Shown: piece by piece, positions 25,435 to 34,930 of the stretch
How the letters are laid out: every line of letters starts with the position of its first letter
Position numbering within the stretch: the stretch's first letter is position 1
Origin: JBDTOX01 sp039933015
Lineage (GTDB): Bacteria; Pseudomonadota; Gammaproteobacteria; Burkholderiales; Methylophilaceae
Length of the DNA: 41,262 nucleotides
Assembly: GCA_039933015.1 (NCBI GenBank)
Contig: JBDTOX010000025.1
Coordinates: 1 to 41,262, forward strand
Direction of reading: 5' to 3'
Notes under the pieces: model-generated
Told to the model about the DNA's origin: nothing
The model's database searches: none
The model's input: the letters and a program-made list of their open reading frames with translations, nothing else
Made by a program: the position numbers and the translations under genes

Positions 25435-25468
25435 GCAAACGGGGACAATTGTCCCCGTTTGCATTTTT
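25435..25468 (+). terminator. Strong intrinsic terminator after pqqA
   Basis: GCAAACGGGGACAA (25435-25448) is exactly complementary to 25449-25462 and is followed by ATTTTT. A GC-rich stem plus T-run is a textbook Rho-independent terminator. The stem is nearly symmetrical, so the reverse strand could also be stopped. Confidence 0.9.
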
Positions 25469-25578
25469 CCTTTCCCATAGACCACGTTCACTGAACGTCA
25501 AGCTGATGCAGCTGTCTTCTCCAGTAGTTAGATTATCAGTGCTACCATCAACGTTCAATTTCCCAAGTCCATTCTGCG

Positions 25579-27417
25579 ATGCGAGCTCCAGCTACACCCA
25601 TACAGCCGGCACCAGCCAAACATTTATTGTCGTTACGCGATTTATGGCCGTTTTTACGACCCTATCGCCTGCAGGTCATGCTGGCCTTTGTTTTGCTGTG
25701 CCTCGCGTCTGCCACACTGCTATTGGTGCCGCTAGCATTTCGTGACCTGATTGATTTTGGCTTTGGTCAACAGACCAAGTCCCATGCCGGGCTGATAGGG
25801 CCTTTGGGGCTGAATGGGCAATTTCTCCTACTATTTGGCCTGGCCTGTTTTTGGGCAATCATGGTGGCGACACGCTATTACACCGTGTCCTGGGTGGGCG
25901 AACGCGTCACAGTGGACTTGCGCAACGCGGTATATGCGCGTGTATTGGCGCAATCGCCACAGTTTTTTGAGACCTTGCAAACCGGCGAGGTGCTATCTCG
26001 CTTGACCGGCGACACCACATTGATTCAAACCGTAGTCGGCAGCTCGGTATCCATGGGTTTGCGCAGCCTGTTCCAGTTTACTGGCGGCATGATCATGCTG
26101 GCCGTCACCAGCTTTTATTTGTTTTCGCTGAATTTTGGGCTGATGCTGCTGTTGATATTACCCATCATGCTAATTGGGCGTTCGGTCAAAAAACTCTCGC
26201 GTGAATCACAAGACCGCATAGCCGACAGTTCGGCCATGGCAGGTGAAATCCTCAATGCCATGTCCACGGTGCAATCCTATACGCAGGAATTACGCGAAAT
26301 CGGACGCTTCCGCGGCACTACGGAAGTCAGCTTTACTACGGCCATCCGCCGCGTGCGCGTGCGCGCCGCACTCACCGCCATCATTATTACCGCCGTAATG
26401 GGCACCATTATTTTTGTGTTATGGGTGGGGGCACGCCAAGTGAGCGCAGGCATCATGTCAGAAGGCGAGCTGGCTTCATTTATTCTTTATGCGGCGATGG
26501 TAGCAGGCAGCGTTGGTTCCATGGCCGAGGTATGGGGAGATATCATGCGCGCAGCCGGAGCAACTGAACGCCTGCTGGAACTACTGTATGCGCAACCGGT
26601 TATCGCCGAGCCCGAGCAGCCTGAGCTGTTGCGCAGCACTACTCAAGCGGCCATTCAGCTTGACCAAGTGACGTTTAGCTATCCTTCACGGCCAGAAACT
26701 GCCGCGCTGGATCATATCTCGCTGCATATCCCGGCCGGCGAGAGTATTGCGCTGGTTGGCCCTTCTGGCGCAGGCAAAACCACGCTATTCCAGTTACTGC
26801 TACGTTTTTATGATGTATCCAAGGGCGCTATCACCATTAACGGGCAGGATATTCGCCAGCTCAGTTTGGAAAGTCTACGCGGTATGATTGCCGTGGTGCC
26901 GCAGGAACCGGTGATATTCTCGGCCAATGCCCTGGAGAACATTCGCTATGGCCGTCCCTATGCCACTGATGCCGAAGTCATGGTAGCCGCCAAGGCTGCT
27001 TTGGTTGATGAATTCATCAACCGCCTGCCAGAAGGCTACAACACCTTTCTGGGAGAACGCGGCACCAGACTTTCAGGCGGGCAGCGCCAGCGCATTGCCA
27101 TAGCGCGGGCGATTTTGAAAGATGCGCCCATCCTCTTGCTGGACGAAGCTACTAGCGCACTGGATGCCAACTCCGAAATATTGGTGCAGCAAGGAATAAA
27201 CACCGCCATGCAGGGACGTACTACGTTGATCATTGCGCATCGGCTGGCTACAGTACAAAAAGCTGATCGCATTGTAGTGATAGAGCATGGCTGCATAGTT
27301 GAAATCGGCAGCCCCGCCGAATTACGCCACAATGGCGGGCTTTATGCCAGATTGGCTAGCCTGCAGTTTGACCTGCAAGCAGATACCCCAGACACCTCAC
27401 TGGAACATCCTGCTTGA
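25579..27417 (+). CDS. ABC exporter, fused permease-ATPase (MsbA type)
   Basis: The 612-residue half-transporter has an N-terminal membrane domain with about six helices (residues 25-320). Its nucleotide-binding domain holds Walker A GPSGAGKTT, Q-loop VPQEPVIF, signature LSGGQRQRIAIARA, Walker B ILLLDEATSALD and H-loop IIAHRL. Such proteins homodimerise and export lipids, peptides or drugs. It stands alone, bounded upstream by the pqqA terminator and downstream by a decayed porin. The substrate cannot be read from the sequence. The start is the ATG at 25579, with only a weak ribosome binding site. Confidence 0.93.
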   Translation: MRAPATPIQPAPAKHLLSLRDLWPFLRPYRLQVMLAFVLLCLASATLLLVPLAFRDLIDFGFGQQTKSHAGLIGPLGLNGQFLLLFGLACFWAIMVATRYYTVSWVGERVTVDLRNAVYARVLAQSPQFFETLQTGEVLSRLTGDTTLIQTVVGSSVSMGLRSLFQFTGGMIMLAVTSFYLFSLNFGLMLLLILPIMLIGRSVKKLSRESQDRIADSSAMAGEILNAMSTVQSYTQELREIGRFRGTTEVSFTTAIRRVRVRAALTAIIITAVMGTIIFVLWVGARQVSAGIMSEGELASFILYAAMVAGSVGSMAEVWGDIMRAAGATERLLELLYAQPVIAEPEQPELLRSTTQAAIQLDQVTFSYPSRPETAALDHISLHIPAGESIALVGPSGAGKTTLFQLLLRFYDVSKGAITINGQDIRQLSLESLRGMIAVVPQEPVIFSANALENIRYGRPYATDAEVMVAAKAALVDEFINRLPEGYNTFLGERGTRLSGGQRQRIAIARAILKDAPILLLDEATSALDANSEILVQQGINTAMQGRTTLIIAHRLATVQKADRIVVIEHGCIVEIGSPAELRHNGGLYARLASLQFDLQADTPDTSLEHPA

Positions 27418-27500
27418 CCGCTGTTGCTGGCCATACGCTCCATAAAGATAATCGTCACACCGGCGTGATGCCAAAATCATTAATTTCAGCAATCACTTAA

Positions 27501-28567
27501 ATAAGTGCGAAGCCCGGCCATAGCAATTTCCCGGTAATTGCCGACCTTGGCTATACCGGCGTCAACCAGTTATACGTAGGCTGGACCGGTATCCGCAACA
27601 CCAAGACCCGCGTCGGTCGTCAGCAGTTTAATTTGGACAACGTCCGCTTTATCGGCGACATCGGCTTCAAGCAGGTCATGCAAGTGTTTGACGGTGTTTC
27701 CGTGCTGAACAAATCTATCCCGGATACCGAGGTTTTCCTGGCGCACTTCGAAAAGGTAAGACAGACCAATACCTAGCTACGCGATACCAATATTGAAATC
27801 GCCAAGATCAAGTACCGCATCTCCCCTAGCGAATCGCTGATTGGTTAAGGTTACTTCATCGACGCACCTAATCTGCCTCAGAACAGCGGCAGCCCAACGG
27901 CCAGCCCTCTGCTAGCAGGCCCGGCAACGGCTTGGGTGCCAGCAGCGACATCCCGTCCACCAGCACTGCAACCACGGATGCCAGCAACCGTACCTTGGGT
28001 TTGCGCCTGGATGGCGCGTACAAGCTCGATGACAACTGGAAAGGTCTTTATACCGCTGAATACGCCAAACAGGACAATTACAAGGGTAATAGCGACCTGA
28101 TTGATGCGCACTATTACAAGTTCGGCGGCGGCGCGATGTATCAGACTTGGTCATTACGCATAGTCCAGGAGTTGTTGTCCAGCAACAGCGGCAAATATGG
28201 CTTCCAAACGCCGCTAGGCATCAACCACTTGTTCCAGGGTTGGGCTGATTTATTCCTGACCACGCCAGGACAAGGTATCCGTGACACCTACGTCACTCTA
28301 GCCACCTCCATCAAAAATGCAAAACTCATGGCCGAGTACCATGACTACAAGTCAGATAAGGATTTCAAAACAATTGGTAACACGCTGGTAGCTCATTACG
28401 GCACCGAGTTGGACTTTAGCGTGGCTTACCCATTGACCGATAAGCTCAACGCCAAGTTGGAATATGCAAAGTTTAACGAGGACGATGTTTATGGCACCTC
28501 GCTTCAGGCTGCGCCCCGCAAGCCAGATACTGAAAAGATCTGGGCAACGATGATGTATACGTTCTAA
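27501..28567 (+). pseudogene. Decayed outer-membrane porin, alginate-export family
   Basis: From about 27519 the frame encodes FPVIADLGYTGVNQLYVGW, then RVGRQQFNLDNVRFIGD and FKQVMQVFDGVSVLNKSIPD. These are hallmark segments of alginate-export-like porins. The frame is interrupted by TAG at 27774 and TAA at 27846, and the barrel C-terminus (RTLGLRLDGAYKLDDNWKGL to TMMYTF, stop at 28565-28567) lies in a different phase. That implies a frameshift between 27849 and 27932. The N-terminus with its signal peptide is missing. The open stretch 27932-28567 may look like a short gene but is only the distal part. Confidence 0.85.
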
Positions 28568-28591
28568 GACATTAGGCAACTAGCGATCGAT

Positions 28592-28632
28592 TGCATACGC
28601 ACCATGCTGGAGCACAGCATGGTGCGTATGCA
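28592..28632. promoter_or_regulatory. Perfect 18-bp inverted repeat: terminator or NtrC-type enhancer
   Basis: TGCATACGCACCATGCTG (28592-28609) is exactly complementary to 28615-28632 around a 5-base loop. There is no T-run. Within it, GCAC-N7-GAGC (28599-28613) differs by one base from the NtrC half-site arrangement GCAC-N7-GTGC. It is centred about 120 bases before the start site expected for the sigma-54-like promoter at 28707. It could end the porin transcript, bind an activator, or both. Confidence 0.5.
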
Positions 28633-28706
28633 CTTATTACATGTGGTTTTTGGTCATGGTTTCCCTGTGACGTTTTTAACAGACTGTATTTAATAGGAAA
28701 TTTTGC

Positions 28707-28722
28707 AGGCATGCTAATTGCT
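28707..28722 (+). promoter_or_regulatory. Candidate sigma-54 promoter for the nitrate-assimilation operon
   Basis: AGGCAT-N5-TTGCT matches the -24/-12 pattern TGGCAC-N5-TTGCW: the GG and GC dinucleotides are at the exact distance and the -12 element is perfect. Transcription would start near 28733, just before the ribosome binding site AAGGA at 28741. Nitrogen control through sigma-54/NtrC is common for such operons. Confidence 0.5.
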
Positions 28723-28757
28723 CATTAAGTTCAAATTGATAAGGAATGGCACTCAAT

Positions 28758-29507
28758 ATGGCGGGTAAGGTTTTTCTCATAGGCGCTGGACCTGGCGATC
28801 CAGAGCTAGTCACGGTAAAGGCAATCAAGACGCTGCAAGCAGCTGATGTGATTCTGCTGGATGATTTGATAAATCGCGATCTCTTGCAGTATGCACCGCA
28901 AGCGCGTGTAGTTGAAGTGGGCAAACGTGGTGGCTGCAAATCCACGCCACAACACTTTATCAATCGCATGATGGTAGCTTTGGCAAAGCAAGGCCATACC
29001 GTGGCACGCTTGAAAGGTGGAGACCCCTTGCTATTTGGTCGTGGCGGTGAAGAAATGCTGGTTTTGCGGGCGGCGGGTATCGATACCGAAATTATTCCCG
29101 GTATCACTAGCGGCATCGCCGCGCCGGCCTGCATAGGCGTACCGGTCACACATCGAGCATTCACGCATGGCGTTACTTTCGTTACCGGCCATACCCAGGA
29201 TGGCGCTAGCCCTAACTGGAAGGCGCTAGCCGAAAGTGGCACTACTCTCGTGATTTATATGGGCATGAAACATTTGCCTACCATTGTCGGTGACCTCTTG
29301 AAAGCCGGCATGTCACCCGATATGCCTGCAGCTGTCATCCAGCAAGGCAGCCTGCCACAACAACGACATGTCACCAGCACCATCAGCATGCTGCCGATAG
29401 CCGTACAGCAAGCCAGGCTGACCAGTCCCGCCATCATAGTGGTAGGCCATGTTGTGCGGTTAGCGCAAAGCATGCACTTAACAACTGCACTTTCTGTTGC
29501 AGCGTAG
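28758..29507 (+). CDS. cobA: Uroporphyrinogen-III C-methyltransferase (siroheme synthesis)
   Basis: This 249-residue SAM-dependent enzyme converts uroporphyrinogen III to precorrin-2. Motifs include KVFLIGAGPGDPELVTVKA, VEVGKRGG, ARLKGGDPLLFGRGGEE and IPGITSGIAAPACIGVPVTHR. It is the stand-alone methyltransferase, without the CysG dehydrogenase/chelatase half. As first gene of the operon it supplies siroheme for the nitrite reductase encoded next. The ATG at 28758 gives a usable distance to AAGGA (12 bases). An ATG at 28746 abuts that site directly and would add four residues. Confidence 0.93.
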   Translation: MAGKVFLIGAGPGDPELVTVKAIKTLQAADVILLDDLINRDLLQYAPQARVVEVGKRGGCKSTPQHFINRMMVALAKQGHTVARLKGGDPLLFGRGGEEMLVLRAAGIDTEIIPGITSGIAAPACIGVPVTHRAFTHGVTFVTGHTQDGASPNWKALAESGTTLVIYMGMKHLPTIVGDLLKAGMSPDMPAAVIQQGSLPQQRHVTSTISMLPIAVQQARLTSPAIIVVGHVVRLAQSMHLTTALSVAA

Positions 29508-29535
29508 CTGAATATCAAGAGGTAGGAGAGAAAGC

Positions 29536-31962
29536 ATGAAAAAAATGCAGCTAGTTGTCATTGGCAATGGCATGGCCGGTATGAGAACCATTGAAGAATT
29601 GCTTAAAATCGCGCCTGACTTATATGAAATCACCGTGTTTGGCGATGAGCCACACCCGAACTACAACCGCATCATGCTCTCACCAGTGCTGGCAGGTGAG
29701 CAAACGATTAACAACATCATCCTGAACAGCCGTGAGTGGTATGCGGAAAACAACATCACCTTGCATACTGGCAAGCGCATCAACAAGATTGACCGTTTAA
29801 AACGCATTGCCTCTGCCGAAGATGGCACCAGCACAAACTATGACCGCCTCCTGATCGCGACCGGTTCCACACCATTCATGCTGCCTATCCCGGGCAAGGA
29901 TTTACAAGGCGTGATTGGCTTCCGCGATATCAAAGACGTAGACACCATGATTGATACCGCAAACCAATATAAGCATGCGGTGGTTATCGGTGGTGGTTTA
30001 CTGGGGCTGGAAGCGGCAAACGGCCTCAAAATCCAGGGCATGCAAGTCACTGTAATCCATAAGAGTGCCTGTTTGCTGGAGCGCCAACTAGATAAACCGG
30101 CAGGCAGCATGCTGCAAAAATCTCTGGAAGACAAAGGCCTCACTTTCTTGCTAGAAAAAGATACCGAGCAGATTCTTGGTGAAAATAACCGCGTGACCGG
30201 CGTACGCTTCAAAGATGGCAGCGAAATCCCGGCTGATATCGTAGTGATGGCAGTCGGCATACGCCCCAACTATGCGCTGGCAGAATCCGCCGGCATCCAT
30301 TGCGACCGCGGCATTGTAGTCAACGACACCATGCAAACCTACGATCCGCGTGTTTATGCCGTAGGTGAATGTGTTACCCACCGCGGCATCAGCTATGGTC
30401 TGGTAGCACCATTATTTGAGATGGCCAAAGTCTGCGCCACGCATTTAGCCAATTTTGGCATTGGTCAATATAAAGGCTCAGTCACTTCCACCAAACTGAA
30501 AGTCACCGGCATCGACCTCTTCTCCGCCGGTGATTTCAGTGGCGGCGAAGGGACTGAGGAAATAGTGTTGCACGACGCGGTTGGCGGGGTTTACAAAAAA
30601 CTGGTCATTCAGAATGACAAAATCATCGGTAGCGTGCTTTATGGTGATACAACAGATGGTGCGTGGTATTTCCAGATGTTGCGTGGTGGCAAGCCCATCC
30701 ATGAAATCCGCGACCATCTGATGTTCGGTCAGGACAGTCTGGGCAATTCCGGTCATCAAGGCCAAACCAAAGCTTCCGCCATGGCCGACGAGATGGAAGT
30801 CTGTGGCTGTAATGGTGTATGCAAAGGCACTATCGTTAAATCCATTAAGGAAAAAGGCCTGTTCACCATTGATGACGTCAAGAAACAAACCAAAGCTGGT
30901 TCCAGTTGTGGTTCCTGCGTTGGTCTGGTTGAACAGATCCTGGCTTCCACCCTCGGCGGCGGTTATGCTCCCCCATCCACCAGCAAGGCTGTTTGCGGCT
31001 GCACGGATAAAAACCATGAAGAAGTACGCAAGATGATCCGTGATAAAAAATTACTTAATATTCCGGATGCCATGAAAGCCATGGAATGGCGTACGCCCAA
31101 TGGCTGTGCGACCTGCCGCCCGGCACTCAACTACTACCTGCTCTCCACCTGGCCGCACGAAGCGCAGGATGATCCGCAATCTCGTTTCATTAATGAGCGC
31201 ATACACGCCAATATCCAGAAGGATGGCACCTACTCTGTGGTGCCGCGTATGTATGGTGGTGTCACCACGCCCGATCAGTTACGCAAGATTGCGGACGTGG
31301 CCGAAAAATATGCTGTACCCATGGTCAAGGTTACTGGCGGTCAACGCATAGACTTGCTGGGTGTGAAGAAGGAAGACCTGGTAGACATGTGGTCTGATCT
31401 GGATATGCCATCCGGCTATGCCTATGGTAAGAGCATCCGCACCGTCAAAACCTGCGTGGGCTCTGAATTCTGCCGCTTTGGCACGCAGAATTCGACACAA
31501 ATGGGTATCGATATTGAAAAAGCCTTCGACCATATGTGGGCGCCGCACAAGGTCAAATTTGCCGTCTCCGGTTGCCCTCGCAACTGCGCCGAATCCGGCA
31601 TCAAAGATGTCGGCATCATCGGCGTCGATTCCGGTTGGGAAATTTATGTCGGGGGCAACGGCGGCATCAAGACCGAAGTCGCGCAGTACCTGTGCAAGGT
31701 AAAAACGTCTGAAGAAGTGCTGGAATACTCCGGTGCTTTTATCCAGATCTACCGCGAGGAGGCTCGCTATCTAGACCGCACCGTGCACTGGATTGGACGC
31801 GTCGGCCTGGACTACGTGAAGAAACGCGTGCTGGAAGATGCCGAAGGCCGCAAGGCCGCCTACGAGCGCCTGCTGTTCGCATTGCAAGGCACAGCAGACC
31901 CATGGGCTGAACGCGTACAAAAACGCGACGAGCATAAAGAATTTGAAACAATTACGGTATAA
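29536..31962 (+). CDS. nirB: Nitrite reductase (NAD(P)H) large subunit
   Basis: The 808-residue enzyme reduces nitrite to ammonium in the cytoplasm. It opens with an FAD/NAD-binding module (VVIGNGMAGMRT; AVVIGGGLLGLEAANGL). A BFD-like 2Fe-2S domain has cysteines C423, C425, C458 and C461, and a second Cys-rich segment spans about 485-535. The siroheme/4Fe-4S reductase domain has ligands C640, C646 (CVGSEFC), C680 and C684 (CPRNC). All ligand cysteines are present. It follows cobA by 28 bases with a good GGAG site, and its small partner nirD is three genes downstream. Confidence 0.96.
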   Translation: MKKMQLVVIGNGMAGMRTIEELLKIAPDLYEITVFGDEPHPNYNRIMLSPVLAGEQTINNIILNSREWYAENNITLHTGKRINKIDRLKRIASAEDGTSTNYDRLLIATGSTPFMLPIPGKDLQGVIGFRDIKDVDTMIDTANQYKHAVVIGGGLLGLEAANGLKIQGMQVTVIHKSACLLERQLDKPAGSMLQKSLEDKGLTFLLEKDTEQILGENNRVTGVRFKDGSEIPADIVVMAVGIRPNYALAESAGIHCDRGIVVNDTMQTYDPRVYAVGECVTHRGISYGLVAPLFEMAKVCATHLANFGIGQYKGSVTSTKLKVTGIDLFSAGDFSGGEGTEEIVLHDAVGGVYKKLVIQNDKIIGSVLYGDTTDGAWYFQMLRGGKPIHEIRDHLMFGQDSLGNSGHQGQTKASAMADEMEVCGCNGVCKGTIVKSIKEKGLFTIDDVKKQTKAGSSCGSCVGLVEQILASTLGGGYAPPSTSKAVCGCTDKNHEEVRKMIRDKKLLNIPDAMKAMEWRTPNGCATCRPALNYYLLSTWPHEAQDDPQSRFINERIHANIQKDGTYSVVPRMYGGVTTPDQLRKIADVAEKYAVPMVKVTGGQRIDLLGVKKEDLVDMWSDLDMPSGYAYGKSIRTVKTCVGSEFCRFGTQNSTQMGIDIEKAFDHMWAPHKVKFAVSGCPRNCAESGIKDVGIIGVDSGWEIYVGGNGGIKTEVAQYLCKVKTSEEVLEYSGAFIQIYREEARYLDRTVHWIGRVGLDYVKKRVLEDAEGRKAAYERLLFALQGTADPWAERVQKRDEHKEFETITV

Positions 31963-31975
31963 AAGGTAAATCATC

Positions 31976-33187
31976 ATGAAAAAAAGTTTCTGGCAAGCCG
32001 GCCATAAACCGACCTTGTTTTCTGCGTTTCTGTATTTTGATTTAAGCTTTATGGTGTGGGTGCTGCTAGGCCCGTTAGCAGTCCAGATCGCGGGGGATTT
32101 ACATCTCACGCCAGCACAAAAAGGCCTGATGGTGGCAACACCTGTTCTGGCTGGCGCGCTGCTGCGCATAGTGATGGGGGTCCTGGTTGACCACATCAAA
32201 CCCAAGATGGCGGGCTTGCTGGGCCAGGTGATAGTCATTGCAGCACTGACTATCGCCTGGCTGCATGGTATCCAAAGTTTTCAGCAAGTTCTCACCCTAG
32301 GTATCTTTCTGGGTTTTGCCGGTGCTTCGTTCGCTGTAGCCTTGCCCCTGGCATCACGCTGGTATCCGCCTGAGCACCAAGGCACAGCACTGGGCATTGC
32401 CGGTGCCGGCAACTCAGGCACCGTGTTGGCAGCGCTGTTTGCACCTGGCTTGGCAATGGCTTACGGCTGGGATAATGTATTTGGCTTGGTACTGATCCCG
32501 CTGGTACTCGTATTGATTATTTATTCCATCAATGCCAAGGACAGCCCTGATACACCACCCGCCAAATCGTTCAATCAATACATAGCGATTCTTAGAGATA
32601 AAGACGCTTGGTGGTTCATGTTCTTTTACAGCGTGACCTTTGGTGGTTTCGTGGGCCTCGCCTCCTCACTCACTATCTACTTTAACGACCAGTTCGGCCT
32701 GACACCGGTGGCTGCCGGCTATTGCACCGCGGCCTGCGTCTTTGCCGGTTCCTTGGTGCGTCCGATTGGCGGCTATATTGCCGACAGAGCAGGTGGTATC
32801 CGTACCCTGCTGGTGATGTATGGCCTGGCTGCTACCTTATTGTTGGTGATGAGTCTTGGTCAAACTAACCTAGCAGCCTCTCTGCTCGTCATTATTCCAG
32901 TCATGGCAGCACTCGGCATGGGCAATGGCGCAGTGTTTCAGCTTGTGCCACAGCGCTTCCGCAAAGAAATTGGGGTAATGACGGGCTTGGTTGGCATGGC
33001 TGGCGGTATCGGCGGCTTCTATCTTGCCGCCAGCCTAGGCTGGTTCAAGCAAGCCACAGGCAGCTACCAAATAGGCTTACTGATTTTTGCGGGTCTTGCC
33101 GTGTTAGCGATCATTGGCCTTACCGGTGTTAAAACCCGCTGGCGCACCACCTGGGGTTCTGCCGCACTGACCTCAGCTAAAATATAA
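31976..33187 (+). CDS. Nitrate/nitrite transporter, NarK/NasA type (MFS)
   Basis: The 403-residue major facilitator protein has about 12 helices. It carries the two glycine-rich nitrate signature segments of the NNP family: GIAGAGNSGTVLAALFAP in the fifth helix region, and ALGMGNGAVFQLVPQRF continuing to GLVGMAGGIGG near helix 11. It would import nitrate (and possibly nitrite) for the reductases in this operon. It lies 13 bases after nirB. The start ATG at 31976 has AAGG upstream. Confidence 0.94.
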   Translation: MKKSFWQAGHKPTLFSAFLYFDLSFMVWVLLGPLAVQIAGDLHLTPAQKGLMVATPVLAGALLRIVMGVLVDHIKPKMAGLLGQVIVIAALTIAWLHGIQSFQQVLTLGIFLGFAGASFAVALPLASRWYPPEHQGTALGIAGAGNSGTVLAALFAPGLAMAYGWDNVFGLVLIPLVLVLIIYSINAKDSPDTPPAKSFNQYIAILRDKDAWWFMFFYSVTFGGFVGLASSLTIYFNDQFGLTPVAAGYCTAACVFAGSLVRPIGGYIADRAGGIRTLLVMYGLAATLLLVMSLGQTNLAASLLVIIPVMAALGMGNGAVFQLVPQRFRKEIGVMTGLVGMAGGIGGFYLAASLGWFKQATGSYQIGLLIFAGLAVLAIIGLTGVKTRWRTTWGSAALTSAKI

Positions 33188-33214
33188 AACGCAATCAGAC
33201 CAAGGTAGCTTGTA

Positions 33215-34909
33215 GTGAGCTTAAAAATTATCGTAGGTCAGGGCACAGCAAAAGGTCCACGTGAACGCAACGAGGACTACGCTGGCATCGTCATGCCTAC
33301 CGATGAACAACTCTTAACCAAGGGCGCCTTGGTCGCCATCGCCGATGGTGTCAGTGGCAATACCGGTGGGCAGGAAGCCGCCGAGATGACCGTACGCAGC
33401 GTTCTGTCCGACTATTACGCCACGCCGGACACCTGGGAAATTAATGCTGCGCTCAACAAGGTAATCACAGCAGTTAATCGCTGGCTGTTAGCACAAGCAG
33501 CGGCCCATCGTGGTTTTGCCGGCATGGCAACTACGTTGTCTTTATTAGTATTTAGAGGCCAGCGCTATTATCTGGCACATGTGGGTGACACCCGCATTTA
33601 CCGGCTACGCGCTGGCAAATTGGCGCTGCTAACGACAGATCATGTATGGGACAGACCGGATATGCGCCATGTATTAAAGCGTGCTGTCGGCCTGGACCAG
33701 CATCTGGCAATTGATTTTACCGAAGGCGGCTTGCAAAAGGGCGACGTATTTGCCCTAATGACAGATGGTATCTGGGATGTGCTGGGACCACAAATGCTGC
33801 ACAGTACCCTGGAGCTGTTTGACAATCCACAGATGATTTGTGACCAGCTCACCAAAACGGCCATGGCGCTTGATGGACAGGATAATGCCACCGTACTGGT
33901 AGTCCGCATCGAAGATATTGGTAAAGACTCACTATCTGACTTATTGGCAGAAGGCAAACTGCTTGCTGTTCCGGAACGGCTCAAAGTAGGCGAGATATTA
34001 GATGATTTTGAAATACTCAGCCTAGTGCATGAATCACGTGCCAGTCTGCTTTACAAGGTAAAAAACAATCTCAATGGCCAGATCTGGGTACTAAAAACGC
34101 TACAACCGCTATTGGCCGAAGATAAGGATAGCTGCCAGGCATTACTCAACGAGGAATGGCTGGCCAAACGGGTGGTCTCGCAATACGTGCCACAGGTATT
34201 GCCACTTACAACCGATAAGCGCAGCAAGCTGTACTATGTCATGAGCTGGCATGAAGGTGCTACGTTGCAACAGCGGCTTGATAATGGTCATCATTTCACT
34301 GCGACCGGCGTCTCACGCATAGGCGCAGAGATGATGCGCGGATTAGGTGCGCTGCATCGCCTGAACATTACCCATCGCGACATCAAGCCTGCCAACCTGC
34401 ACATGGGGCAGGATAACCGCTTACGCATTCTGGATTTGGGCGTAGCATTAACTGCAGGCGCAACCACCATAGCCGCCGTGCAGAATCCTGGCACGCCAAG
34501 CTTTATGGCACCAGAACTGTTTGATGGCAAAACGGCCGATACCAGCACAGATATTTATGCCGCCGGGGTGACGCTGTACCACTTGCTGACCAGACGCTAC
34601 CCCTATGGCGAAATAGAGCCTTTCCAGCACCCACGATTTGGCGAACCTACCCCCCCGACACGCTATCGCCCGGAAATTCCCAGTTGGCTGGAAAACATCA
34701 TCCTGAAAGCGGTTGCGCACAACCCTGCTGCAAGATTTGAAACGACGGAAGAAATGCTGCTGGCACTGGAACATGGGGAACTCAAACCCATTCTAGCCCC
34801 GCAACGCACACCGCTGATTGCGAGGGCAAGATTATTAAAGTGGCAATGGATCGCTATTTTTTCGCTCATCGCCAATTTTTTACTGATTTATTTATTAGTT
34901 GTTTCTTAA
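33215..34909 (+). CDS. Membrane-anchored PP2C phosphatase / Ser-Thr protein kinase fusion
   Basis: The first 235 residues are a PP2C-type phosphatase with metal-binding acids in RERNEDYAG (D21), ADGVSG (D44), VGDTRIYRLRAG, MTDGIWDVL and DNATVLVV. Residues about 260-525 form a Hanks-type kinase with HRDIKPAN (catalytic D389). The metal motif is DLG (D407) rather than DFG, and the APE-like MAPEL follows. A single C-terminal helix (about 543-562) anchors it to the membrane, with both domains in the cytoplasm. Similar fusions occur inside betaproteobacterial nas operons, next to the transporter, which suggests control of nitrate uptake or reductase activity. The start is GTG at 33215, and no extracellular sensor domain exists. 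Confidence 0.92.
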   Translation: MSLKIIVGQGTAKGPRERNEDYAGIVMPTDEQLLTKGALVAIADGVSGNTGGQEAAEMTVRSVLSDYYATPDTWEINAALNKVITAVNRWLLAQAAAHRGFAGMATTLSLLVFRGQRYYLAHVGDTRIYRLRAGKLALLTTDHVWDRPDMRHVLKRAVGLDQHLAIDFTEGGLQKGDVFALMTDGIWDVLGPQMLHSTLELFDNPQMICDQLTKTAMALDGQDNATVLVVRIEDIGKDSLSDLLAEGKLLAVPERLKVGEILDDFEILSLVHESRASLLYKVKNNLNGQIWVLKTLQPLLAEDKDSCQALLNEEWLAKRVVSQYVPQVLPLTTDKRSKLYYVMSWHEGATLQQRLDNGHHFTATGVSRIGAEMMRGLGALHRLNITHRDIKPANLHMGQDNRLRILDLGVALTAGATTIAAVQNPGTPSFMAPELFDGKTADTSTDIYAAGVTLYHLLTRRYPYGEIEPFQHPRFGEPTPPTRYRPEIPSWLENIILKAVAHNPAARFETTEEMLLALEHGELKPILAPQRTPLIARARLLKWQWIAIFSLIANFLLIYLLVVS

Positions 34910-34930
34910 CCTGTATAGCGTGGAGCTTGT

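Noticed and set aside
25449..25745. 98-codon frame starting in the pqqA terminator
   Set aside because: It overlaps the ABC exporter start in another frame and has no coding features.
27932..28567. Treating this frame as an intact 211-residue porin
   Set aside because: Upstream sequence encodes the missing porin N-terminal part in another frame with two stops, so it is the tail of a pseudogene.
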